A stretch of 64,000 bases of DNA from Neobacillus sp. PS3-40 (GTDB lineage: Bacteria > Bacillota > Bacilli > Bacillales > Cytobacillaceae), in contig NZ_CP133266.1 of NCBI RefSeq assembly GCF_030915485.1, positions 2,360,001-2,424,000 of the forward strand, read 5' to 3'. A program made the translations under genes and the position numbers. The notes below the pieces were generated by a model. That model was not told the DNA's origin. It did not search any database and saw only the letters and a program-made list of their open reading frames with translations. Shown here in pieces: positions 49,213 through 62,677 of this stretch. Position 1 is the stretch's first letter. Every line of letters starts with the position of its first letter.

Positions 49213-50058
49213 ATGAATAAATTCCCGAGAAGTACTATTCAATGTGGTCCATATACATTAGACTACGGAAAAAAGACAATTATAATGGGGATCTTAAATG
49301 TTACCCCAGACTCATTTTCTGACGGTGGAAAATTTAATATGATCGACAAAGCAATAGAACATGCAAAACAGATGGTTGATAATGGAGCAGATATCATTGA
49401 TATTGGAGGGGAATCTACTCGGCCTGGGCATACGCCTCTTTCTTTAGAGGAGGAGTTAGAACGAGTACTACCTGCAGTTAAGGCCATTTCTGAACACGTT
49501 CATGTTCCCATTTCAGTTGACACCTTTAAAGCTGAGGTTGCAAGACAATCTATTGAAGCAGGTGCCCAAATCATAAATGATATATGGGGTGCTAAGTTTG
49601 ATGATAAAATGGCAAAGGTTGCAGCTGAATACAATGTACCGATTATATTAATGCATAATCGTCTTGAACGTGACTACCAGTCATTTAGTAGAGATGTTTT
49701 GAATGATATTTATGAAAGTATTTTGCTTGTCAAAAAGGCGGGTGTTAAAGACGAAAATATTATCCTAGATCCAGGTATTGGTTTTGCTAAAGATTATCAG
49801 GAGGATATTGAAATGATGCAAAACCTTGATAAACTTGTTGCGACTGGTTATCCTGTTCTTCTCGCTACTTCGCGGAAAAGAATGATCGGCAATACCCTCA
49901 ATTTGCCAGTTAATGAAAGAGTAGAGGGCACCGGTGCAAGCATCTGTTACGGTATTCAAAAGGGTTGTCAAATGATTCGAATTCATGACGTTAAAGAAAT
50001 GAGTAGGATGGCTAAAATGATGGATGCCTTAATGAGCAAGGGTGATTTTATTGGATAA
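49213..50058 (+). CDS. folP: Dihydropteroate synthase
   Basis: 281-residue folate enzyme condensing pABA with DHPPP (sul in B. subtilis). Seen: ILNVTPDSFSDGG, DIGGESTRPGH, NDIWGAKFD, DPGIGFAKD and TSRKRMIG, covering both substrate sites. SD GGTGGAGGG precedes ATG 49213. It overlaps folB by 8 nt. The pABA-making pab genes that normally sit upstream are absent here. Confidence 0.95.
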   Translation: MNKFPRSTIQCGPYTLDYGKKTIIMGILNVTPDSFSDGGKFNMIDKAIEHAKQMVDNGADIIDIGGESTRPGHTPLSLEEELERVLPAVKAISEHVHVPISVDTFKAEVARQSIEAGAQIINDIWGAKFDDKMAKVAAEYNVPIILMHNRLERDYQSFSRDVLNDIYESILLVKKAGVKDENIILDPGIGFAKDYQEDIEMMQNLDKLVATGYPVLLATSRKRMIGNTLNLPVNERVEGTGASICYGIQKGCQMIRIHDVKEMSRMAKMMDALMSKGDFIG

Positions 50059-50410
50059 AATATACGTTAATAAAATGGAGTTTTATGGATATCATGGTGT
50101 TTTCCCAGAAGAAAACAGACTTGGTCAGCGGTTTGTTGTTGATTTAGTTGTTTCATTGGATTTAAAAAGGGCTGGAGAAACGGATGACTTGGCCTACTCG
50201 GTTAACTACGGTGAACTTTATAGTATTTGCAAAGAAGTTGTGGAAGGAACACCATATAAGCTAATAGAAGCGGTGGCTGAAAGGATTTCACAAAACATTT
50301 TGGGGAAATCATCTTCCATAACAGAAGTTACAGTGAAAATAATTAAACCGGACCCACCTATACCTGGCCACTATAAATCTGTAGCTGTAGAAATTACAAG
50401 GGGAAAATAA
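50051..50410 (+). CDS. folB: Dihydroneopterin aldolase
   Basis: 119-residue FolB converting dihydroneopterin to hydroxymethyl-dihydropterin. Seen: FYGYHGVFPEEN, the NYGELY segment, and KPDPPIPGHYKSVAVEI. TTG 50051 gives MDKIYVNKMEFYG, matching the homologue; GGGTGA lies upstream within folP. GTG 50042 would add three residues but sits on that SD. folK follows after one base. Confidence 0.94.
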   Translation: MDKIYVNKMEFYGYHGVFPEENRLGQRFVVDLVVSLDLKRAGETDDLAYSVNYGELYSICKEVVEGTPYKLIEAVAERISQNILGKSSSITEVTVKIIKPDPPIPGHYKSVAVEITRGK

Positions 50411-50411
50411 C

Positions 50412-50939
50412 ATGGAAAACATAGCATATCTGTCTCTTGGCTCAAATATGGGGAACCGTTATGATTATTTAATAAAAGCAATAAAACGTTTAACGAGTAA
50501 TTTAGAAGTAGAATTGGTAAATTACTCCTCTATCTATGAAACGGATCCCGTCGGGTATGCGGATCAGGATTTATTTTTAAATATGGTGATCGAGATTAAA
50601 ACTACATGGACCGCTATTGAATTATTAGAAACATGTTTAAGGATTGAATTGGAGCTTGGAAGAAAACGGGAAATTAAATGGGGACCTCGAACATTAGACC
50701 TTGACATTCTCCTATATAACCAAGAAAATATTGAATCAGAGAAGCTTCTTGTTCCGCATCCTAGGATGCTAGAGAGAGCTTTTGTTATGATCCCTCTTAT
50801 AGAGATTAATCAAGTCATTAAAATTCCGGGTATAAAGGATCCTCTTGAAATGCATTTAAATCTAATACCTGATAAAGAAGGAGTCCGAATATGGAAGCAG
50901 AAAAATGGGGAAGACGTATTCGAGCTTACCGAAAACTAA
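50412..50939 (+). CDS. folK: HPPK, 2-amino-4-hydroxy-6-hydroxymethyldihydropteridine pyrophosphokinase
   Basis: 175-residue pyrophosphokinase, next step after FolB. Seen: LSLGSNMGNR near residue 6, YETDPVGYADQ, ELGRKREIKWGPRTLDLDIL (ATP/Mg site) and LLVPHPRMLERAFVMIPL. SD AAGGGGA is 8 nt before ATG 50412. The last 49 nt overlap yazB in another frame, unusually long for this tight operon. Confidence 0.94.
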   Translation: MENIAYLSLGSNMGNRYDYLIKAIKRLTSNLEVELVNYSSIYETDPVGYADQDLFLNMVIEIKTTWTAIELLETCLRIELELGRKREIKWGPRTLDLDILLYNQENIESEKLLVPHPRMLERAFVMIPLIEINQVIKIPGIKDPLEMHLNLIPDKEGVRIWKQKNGEDVFELTEN

Positions 50940-51103
50940 AAGGGTATACACAAGAAGGTTTTGCGAAACAACTGGGTATTTCGGTATCGATATTAGGAGA
51001 GATTGAAAGAGGAAATCGCCTCCCAGCAGGAGATTTACTTGTAATAATAGCTCGAACTTTAAATATTAGTTTAGAAGAGTTAACGCCGCCTATGGAAAAG
51101 TAA
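50891..51103 (+). CDS. yazB: XRE-type helix-turn-helix protein YazB
   Basis: 70-residue single-domain Cro/CI-type DNA-binding protein; the HTH spans about residues 11–60 (GYTQEGFAKQLGISVSILGEIERG). No effector domain. Function unknown; conserved between folK and dusB in Bacillus, so a local regulator is possible. SD AAGGAG is 7–8 nt before ATG 50891, inside the end of folK. Confidence 0.88.
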   Translation: MEAEKWGRRIRAYRKLKGYTQEGFAKQLGISVSILGEIERGNRLPAGDLLVIIARTLNISLEELTPPMEK

Positions 51104-51135
51104 TGAAATAAATTAAGAAATGGAGGCTCTTTTTC

Positions 51136-52137
51136 ATGTTAAAGATCGGTGATATTACCATGAAAAATCCAATTGTTTTAGCCCCGATGGCCGGTGTGTG
51201 TAACTCTGCATTTCGCTTAACGGTTAAAGAGTTTGGTGCCGGTTTAGTTTGTGCTGAAATGGTAAGTGATAAAGGAATTCTTTATAAAAATGAAAAAACA
51301 ATGAATATGTTATTTATTGATGAACGTGAAAAGCCGTTAAGCTTGCAAATTTTCGGAGGCGAAAAGGGAACTCTTGTAGAAGCAGCGAAATTTGTTGATC
51401 AACATACGAATGCAGATATTATTGATATTAATATGGGGTGTCCAGTTCCGAAAATCACAAAAAATGATGCAGGAGCAAAATGGTTGCTTGATCCAGATAA
51501 AATTTATGAAATGGTTTCCGCTGTAGTTGATGTAGTTGGAAAGCCTGTTACTGTAAAAATGCGCAAGGGCTGGGATGAGCAACATGTCTATGCTGTTAAA
51601 AATGCGCAGGCTGTTGAACGAGCAGGCGGGAAAGCAGTTTCCCTTCATGGTCGAACCCGTGTACAAATGTATCAAGGAAAAGCGAACTGGGATATTATTC
51701 GAGAAGTAAAACAGTCTGTAAATATTCCCGTTATTGGAAATGGTGACGTTCAAACACCACAGGATGCAAAGAGAATGCTTGATGAGACTGGTTGTGACGG
51801 AGTCATGATTGGTCGGGCTGCTTTGGGTAATCCTTGGATGATTTATCGCACTGTTCAATATCTTGAGACAGGTAAACTTTTAGGGGAGCCGTCAATCCGT
51901 GAGAAAATTGATGTTTGTCTCTTGCACTTGGACCGGTTGATTAACCTCAAGAATGAAAATGTTGCCGTCCGTGAAATGCGAAAGCATACAGCTTGGTATC
52001 TCAAAGGTATCCGAGGGAACGCAAAGACTAGAAATTCGATTAATGAGTGCCATACAAGGGATGAACTAGTTTCACTATTAAATCAGCTAGTTTTTGAGGC
52101 AGAAGAGATGGGGCAAACACAAGTAATTGTAGGGTAA
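51136..52137 (+). CDS. dusB: tRNA-dihydrouridine synthase (YacF)
   Basis: 333-residue FMN enzyme reducing uridine in tRNA. Seen: PMAGVCNSAFR, DINMGCPVPKITKNDAGAKW with the catalytic Cys, KMRKGWD, LHGRTRVQMYQG, GNGDV and MIGRAALGNPW. A C-terminal helical recognition domain ends the protein. Recent reports reassign some Bacillus DusB proteins to 23S rRNA dihydrouridine; sequence alone cannot settle it. SD ATGGAGG precedes ATG 51136. Confidence 0.93.
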   Translation: MLKIGDITMKNPIVLAPMAGVCNSAFRLTVKEFGAGLVCAEMVSDKGILYKNEKTMNMLFIDEREKPLSLQIFGGEKGTLVEAAKFVDQHTNADIIDINMGCPVPKITKNDAGAKWLLDPDKIYEMVSAVVDVVGKPVTVKMRKGWDEQHVYAVKNAQAVERAGGKAVSLHGRTRVQMYQGKANWDIIREVKQSVNIPVIGNGDVQTPQDAKRMLDETGCDGVMIGRAALGNPWMIYRTVQYLETGKLLGEPSIREKIDVCLLHLDRLINLKNENVAVREMRKHTAWYLKGIRGNAKTRNSINECHTRDELVSLLNQLVFEAEEMGQTQVIVG

Positions 52138-52188
52138 TATTGACATTCCCCCCCTCCTTTTCTATAATTTTTTTGGTAAATAAGCAAT

Positions 52189-52219
52189 CTGCCAGGGCAT
52201 TAACTGGCAGTTTTTCTTT
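52189..52219 (+). terminator. dusB terminator
   Basis: Perfect CTGCCAG/CTGGCAG stem with an 8-nt loop and TTTTTCTTTA. The 99-bp repeat copy 2 begins right after it. Confidence 0.9.
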
Positions 52220-52220
52220 A

Positions 52221-52319
52221 GCTAATCAGAATTTATATCCATAAATTCTGCTAGCGCATAGGGGCAACTACGCCTCTGTTATCGCCCTTAGGGGCTCGCC
52301 AATCGGCGAGTTTTCTTTA
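52221..52319 (-). repeat. 99-bp intergenic repeat, copy 2 (inverted relative to copy 1)
   Basis: Reverse complement aligns gap-free to 18299–18397 with 12 mismatches. On the plus strand it ends with a perfect CTCGCC/GGCGAG hairpin (52295–52310) followed by TTTTCTTTA, which would work as an intrinsic terminator for dusB read-through. The CAGAATTTAT/ATAAATTCTG hairpin is unchanged between copies. Confidence 0.85.
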
Positions 52320-52426
52320 TTTTATCCTTTTTTAATGTCTGAATTAGAAAGATTGTGTAGAATAATAAGGTATGTAACTAAATTTATTTCGGAATTTTTC
52401 CTTTATTACATAGGAAGATATTTTAA

Positions 52427-53926
<1,500 letters not shown>

Positions 53927-53935
53927 TTAATCTGT

Positions 53936-53970
53936 AAAGTGCCGAAAAAGATTCGGCACTTTTTATTTTA
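53936..53970 (+). terminator. lysS terminator
   Basis: Perfect 11-bp stem AAAGTGCCGAA/TTCGGCACTTT with loop AAAGA and a TTATTTTA tail. Confidence 0.92.
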
Positions 53971-54036
53971 GAAAAGGAAAGGGTAGCTGCGAAAGAATTT
54001 GAAAATTGTTTCTTTTAATTTTGTTTAAAAATGATG

Positions 54037-54065
54037 TTGCGCTAATTAAATAAAGGTGATATAGT
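54037..54065 (+). promoter_or_regulatory. rRNA operon promoter P1
   Basis: TTGCGC (54037–54042), 17-nt spacer, TATAGT (54060–54065). Tandem P1/P2 promoters are usual for Bacillus rRNA operons. Confidence 0.65.
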
Positions 54066-54122
54066 ATTAAATGTTGCTGCAAAACAGTAACAAAGGCAAA
54101 AAAACAATTTCAAAAAAAGTTA

Positions 54123-54151
54123 TTGACTTTTGATTGATAACTTGGTATTAT
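54123..54151 (+). promoter_or_regulatory. rRNA operon promoter P2
   Basis: TTGACT (54123–54128), 17-nt spacer, TATTAT (54146–54151). A leader with the CTCCTTGAAAACTAAACAAA element (54185–54204), typical of Bacillus rRNA leaders, follows; a similar element lies before the 23S gene. Confidence 0.85.
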
Positions 54152-54291
54152 TATTAAGTCGCTTCTGAGCGATAGAGTAAATAGCTCCTTGAAAACTAAA
54201 CAAACAAAAACGTCAACAAACAAACAAAAATATAGTGTTTGCTTATAGCAACACTAGCCAACGTAAACTATGAGCTAAACTCATACTTTCT

Positions 54292-59055
<4,764 letters not shown>

Positions 59056-59130
59056 TTTTTAAAGCGATCTCGTTCTTAATACTTCTTCTGCATTATCTAG
59101 TTTTGAGGGAATAAGCCTCAAAAAAAATAG

Positions 59131-59246
59131 TCCGGTAATTATGGCAAGAAGGTCACACCCGTTCCCATACCGAACACGGAAGTTAAGCTTCTTTGCGCCG
59201 ATGGTAGTTGGGACTTTGTCCCTGTGAGAGTAGGACGTTGCCGGGC
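59131..59246 (+). rRNA. 5S ribosomal RNA
   Basis: 116-nt 5S gene, apparently identical to 1912–2027. The 23S–5S spacer is one base shorter here than in the other operon (a run of seven or so A versus AAAAGAAAA). No tRNA genes follow, unlike the tRNA clusters after several B. subtilis rRNA operons. Confidence 0.96.
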
Positions 59247-59253
59247 AAATTAA

Positions 59254-59286
59254 AAGGACAACCTTAATTGGGTTGTCCTTTTTTGT
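59254..59286 (+). terminator. rRNA operon terminator
   Basis: The same AAGGACAACC/GGTTGTCCTT hairpin as at 2034, here followed by TTTTTTG. Confidence 0.9.
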
Positions 59287-59433
59287 ATTATAGAATAAGT
59301 GGCTTTTTACTAAAGGGTATTTTTGGCTTTAAAAAAAGAAAATTTTTCAGCATTATCCCTTATATCGTGCTATTAATGTTTTTAAACACGGCTTCTTCTT
59401 CGAGTAAAGCACTCATCAGTTGAAAAAGGTTAC

Positions 59434-59880
59434 CTATATAAAAAATTTTTCAATAATTATCTTAGCTCTACCATCAAGTGGGGAAGGTAAGTCGTTAATG
59501 GAAAAATACTTCAAGGCCAAACTTTCACCATCATTCATAGCTAACGTACCACTAGTACCCTCTGCTAAGTAAACACATATAACATTATAGACTTCATCGC
59601 CATTAGGATATTTAAAATAAAGATTTTTTCCTGACAAAATATCAATAAATTTTAAATGCTTTGTTTTTAAGCCAGTTTCTTCAAAGAGTTCACGTTCGGC
59701 AGTTTGTTCTAAGCTTTCACCAACTTCCATTGCTCCACCTGGCAAACCCCATTCTTTTGTATCAGAGCGATATTGGAATAATATCTTTTTTGTACCCTTC
59801 ATAACTACAATAGTAGAACCAACTAAAATAAATGGCCTGCTACCTATTAGTTCTCTTATTTCCTTTGTGTACCCAGTCAT
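59434..59880 (-). CDS. NUDIX hydrolase
   Basis: 148-residue NUDIX-fold pyrophosphohydrolase. The complete Nudix box GX5EX7REUXEEXGU lies at residues 49–71 (G49, E55, R63, E64, E67, E68, G70), preceded by WGLPGG. The substrate cannot be predicted; nucleoside-diphosphate derivatives are typical. On the minus strand AGGGGG precedes ATG 59880, better than longer in-frame starts that would run into the HIT gene. It lies 19 nt downstream of the HIT gene in the same direction, so one operon is likely. Not in the B. subtilis order. Confidence 0.88.
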   Translation of the reverse strand: MTGYTKEIRELIGSRPFILVGSTIVVMKGTKKILFQYRSDTKEWGLPGGAMEVGESLEQTAERELFEETGLKTKHLKFIDILSGKNLYFKYPNGDEVYNVICVYLAEGTSGTLAMNDGESLALKYFSINDLPSPLDGRAKIIIEKFFI

Positions 59881-59899
59881 ATATCCCCCTATCGGTATT

Positions 59900-60244
59900 T
59901 TAGTCCCTAATACGATCTCCATAGTGTACATGCCAGTGCATATGTTTATTGCTTTGATATGCACCAATGTTTGTAGAAACAGTACATGCACCGAATTTGG
60001 TATCCATTATTGCCGCAATCTCTTTAATAACACCAAATATTTCTACCATAATATTCATTTCATCTTGGTGAACTGTAATAATTGATAGGATATGTGTTTT
60101 CGGTATTACTACAATATGTTCTTCATAAAAAGGACGAGTATGATAAAAGGCAAGTACATTTTCCGTTTCTAATACAGCTGTCACAGGCGTATTTCCACTT
60201 AGAACCTCATCACAATAAAAATCATCAAGTTGGTCTGTCACCAT
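59900..60244 (-). CDS. HIT family nucleotide-binding protein
   Basis: 114-residue histidine-triad protein. The HxHxHxx motif is HMHWHVH at residues 101–107, and FYHTRPFYEEHIVVIPKTHI is the usual upstream HIT block. Family members hydrolyse or transfer nucleotides from adenylated compounds (AMP-lysine, Ap4A); the exact substrate is unknown. GGAGG lies 4 nt before ATG 60244 on the minus strand. Together with the NUDIX gene it forms an inserted nucleotide-hydrolase pair between the 5S gene and ctsR, opposite to both. Confidence 0.88.
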   Translation of the reverse strand: MVTDQLDDFYCDEVLSGNTPVTAVLETENVLAFYHTRPFYEEHIVVIPKTHILSIITVHQDEMNIMVEIFGVIKEIAAIMDTKFGACTVSTNIGAYQSNKHMHWHVHYGDRIRD

Positions 60245-60485
60245 ATTTCCTCCATATAGAGTTGAATATTTTTTAGTTATTCTATATGTTTACAATAATA
60301 TCCTTCTTCAATTGCATCGTTTAATTATGATATTTGCCTTTTTGTATCCCTAGTGAGAACCCCAGTATCCTTAAATGGATTCTTTTTTCTCTCTTTTTTT
60401 CTTTTTTTAGACATAATATCAATGACTGGAAAGAAGTATGTTTTACCATGGCGAGAATTGGAGAAAATATCATAGTATCAGATCG

Positions 60486-60515
60486 TTGCAACTTAAGAGG
60501 ATTATCATGTATAAT
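60486..60515 (+). promoter_or_regulatory. ctsR operon sigma-A promoter
   Basis: TTGCAA (60486–60491), 18-nt spacer, TATAAT (60510–60515); the transcript start would fall within the CtsR operator. Confidence 0.75.
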
Positions 60516-60518
60516 CTA

Positions 60519-60535
60519 TGTCAAATATAGTCAAA
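60519..60535 (+). promoter_or_regulatory. CtsR operator
   Basis: TGTCAAA-TAT-AGTCAAA, a near-perfect match to the CtsR heptad direct repeat RGTCAAA-NAN-RGTCAAA. A partial third heptad (GTCAG) follows. It overlaps the transcript start, so autorepression is expected. Confidence 0.88.
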
Positions 60536-60557
60536 GTCAGATAGGGGGGGTGGGCAG

Positions 60558-61019
60558 ATGAGAAACATCTCCGATATAATAGAAGGTTACTTAAAAAAGG
60601 TTTTAGAAATGAGCGAAGATGATCTGGTAGAAATAAAGCGCAGTGAGGTTGCTGATAAATTTCAATGTGTGCCGTCACAAATTAACTATGTTATAAATAC
60701 CCGTTTTACGATTGAAAGAGGCTATTTGGTAGAAAGTAAGCGGGGCGGTGGGGGCTACATTAGAATCATAAAGGTTCAATCGCATGATTTGGTAGATTTA
60801 ATAGATCAATTATTGTCACTTTTTCAAAACAGGATTAGTCAAACAAGTGCCGAAGATGTTATTTATAGACTTATCCAGGAGGAGATCATTACAAGTAGGG
60901 AAGCCAAAATTATGTTAAGTGTAATTGATCGATCGGTACTTTACATTGATCTACCATATAGGGATGAATTACGTTCAAGAATGCTAAAAGCAATGATAAC
61001 AACTTTAAAATATAAATAA
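60558..61019 (+). CDS. ctsR: Class III stress gene repressor CtsR
   Basis: 153-residue dimeric winged-helix repressor of clp genes; inactivated by heat and removed through McsB/ClpCP. The N-terminal DNA-binding domain (about 1–75) contains FQCVPSQINYVINTRFT and the wing ESKRGGGGYIRI, whose Gly-rich loop senses heat. The C-terminal four-helix dimerisation domain follows. An unusual G-run (AGGGGGGGTGGG) serves as SD before ATG 60558. Its own operator lies just upstream. Confidence 0.96.
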   Translation: MRNISDIIEGYLKKVLEMSEDDLVEIKRSEVADKFQCVPSQINYVINTRFTIERGYLVESKRGGGGYIRIIKVQSHDLVDLIDQLLSLFQNRISQTSAEDVIYRLIQEEIITSREAKIMLSVIDRSVLYIDLPYRDELRSRMLKAMITTLKYK

Positions 61020-61041
61020 AGCGAGCAGGAGAGGTGAGAGT

Positions 61042-61590
61042 ATGATCTGCCAGGAGTGTAATCAAAGACCGGCAACCCTGCATTTCACAAAAATTATTAA
61101 TGGTGAAAAGACAGAAGTTCACCTTTGTGAGAAATGTGCCCAGGAAAAAGGTGAAATGTTTATGTTTAATGGGGGATCTGGTTTTACTTTTAATAATTTG
61201 TTGGCTGGGTTACTCAATATTGATTCTTCATTTCAGCAAGAGAGCCAAAATGCATTTCATCAAGAGGAAATCCTCCAATGTGAAAGATGTTCGATGACAT
61301 TTCCGCAGTTTGTAAAGGTAGGCCGCTTCGGATGTGCTTATTGTTACGATACTTTTAAAGATCAATTAAAACCAGTTTTGAAACGTCTACACAGCGGGAA
61401 TTGGGCTCATAATGGTAAGGTTCCTAAAAGAATTGGTGGAGGAATTCACTTACGTAAAAAGATTGGGGAACTTAAAGATCAACTTAGGGTATTAATCATA
61501 AATGAAGAATTTGAAAAGGCTGCGGAGATTCGAGATGAAGTTCGATCCCTTGAAAAGGAATTATCGGATACTCAAGAGGGAGGGGAATAA
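61042..61590 (+). CDS. mcsA: McsA, activator of protein-arginine kinase
   Basis: 182-residue protein: two N-terminal zinc modules (CQEC at 3–6 with CEKC near 29–32; CERC and CAYC near 80–100) and a C-terminal UVR motif (about 135–175, [23 protein letters not shown]). McsA stimulates McsB autophosphorylation and kinase activity. SD GGAGAGGTGAG precedes ATG 61042. It ends one base before the mcsB ATG. Confidence 0.95.
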   Translation: MICQECNQRPATLHFTKIINGEKTEVHLCEKCAQEKGEMFMFNGGSGFTFNNLLAGLLNIDSSFQQESQNAFHQEEILQCERCSMTFPQFVKVGRFGCAYCYDTFKDQLKPVLKRLHSGNWAHNGKVPKRIGGGIHLRKKIGELKDQLRVLIINEEFEKAAEIRDEVRSLEKELSDTQEGGE

Positions 61591-61591
61591 C

Positions 61592-62665
61592 ATGTCACTT
61601 GAGCACTTTATCAATAAAGCTATGAGTTCATGGATGAGCGAAGAAGGGCCTGACGACGATATTGTCTTAAGTTCACGAATCCGTTTAGCTCGAAACTTTG
61701 AAGAATTTAAATTTCCAACATTGTTTTCACGAGAAGAAGCAAAATCAATTATTTTGCAAATGGAGGAGATTTTAGACCAATTAGACTTTGAAAAATTCGG
61801 TAAAATGGAATTATTGAAGATAGATGAGCTACAACTTCTTCAGAAAAGGGTTTTAGTAGAAAAGCATTTGATCAGTCCTCAACTTGCTGAAGATTCACCT
61901 TTTGGGGCATGCCTTTTAACGGAAAATGAAGAAGTCTGTATAATGGTCAACGAAGAGGACCATATTCGAATACAGTGTTTATTTCCTGGATTCCAGCTAT
62001 CTGAATCATTAGAAGCTGCTAATAATATAGATGATTTGTTGGAGAGCCAAATCCATTATGCATTTGATGAAAAACATGGATATTTAACTAGCTGTCCAAC
62101 GAATGTCGGTACTGGACTTCGTGCATCAGTCATGATGCATTTACCAGGATTGGTTTTAACGCAGCAAATAAATCGAATAATTCCTGCGATTAATCAACTA
62201 GGGCTTGTGGTGAGAGGGATCTATGGTGAGGGGAGTGAAGCACTTGGAAATCTATTTCAAATTTCCAACCAAATCACTCTTGGAAAATCAGAAGAAGATA
62301 TTGTTGAGGATTTGAAAAGTCTTGTTAACCAGTTAATTAGCCAAGAAAGGTCAACACGCGAAGCATTACGAAAGACTTCAAACATACAATTAGAAGATAG
62401 AGTGTTTCGCTCACTTGGAGTTTTATCTAACAGCCGAATTATTGAAACAAAAGAAGCAGCAAGATGTTTATCCGATGTTCGGCTAGGAATTGATTTAGGA
62501 TACATTCAAGATATCTCAAAAAAAGCTTTTAATGAGTTAATGATATTAACACAGCCAGGCTTTCTTCAACAGTATGCAGGAGGGCCATTAAGACCGCATG
62601 AGCGGGATATTAGAAGGGCAGCTCTCATAAGGGAGCGCTTAAAAATGGAATTGGATAAAAGGTGA
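61592..62665 (+). CDS. mcsB: Protein-arginine kinase McsB
   Basis: 357-residue phosphagen-kinase-like enzyme that phosphorylates arginines, marking proteins for ClpCP. Seen: [13 protein letters not shown] near residue 27, [20 protein letters not shown], and [18 protein letters not shown] with the catalytic Cys. The C-terminal arginine-phosphate-binding RDxxRA-type motif is present as [20 protein letters not shown] 61592 follows GGGAGGGG; the longer frame from 61502 lies within mcsA and is rejected. Confidence 0.95.
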   Translation: MSLEHFINKAMSSWMSEEGPDDDIVLSSRIRLARNFEEFKFPTLFSREEAKSIILQMEEILDQLDFEKFGKMELLKIDELQLLQKRVLVEKHLISPQLAEDSPFGACLLTENEEVCIMVNEEDHIRIQCLFPGFQLSESLEAANNIDDLLESQIHYAFDEKHGYLTSCPTNVGTGLRASVMMHLPGLVLTQQINRIIPAINQLGLVVRGIYGEGSEALGNLFQISNQITLGKSEEDIVEDLKSLVNQLISQERSTREALRKTSNIQLEDRVFRSLGVLSNSRIIETKEAARCLSDVRLGIDLGYIQDISKKAFNELMILTQPGFLQQYAGGPLRPHERDIRRAALIRERLKMELDKR

Positions 62666-62677
62666 GGAGGAGACTAT

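Noticed and set aside
59900-60276. Plus-strand frames opposite the HIT gene
   Set aside because: The minus-strand frame has a complete HIT motif and a good SD; the plus-strand frames have neither.
60334-60561. Open frame of 75 codons just before ctsR
   Set aside because: It spans the ctsR promoter and CtsR operator and has no SD; it is better explained as regulatory DNA.
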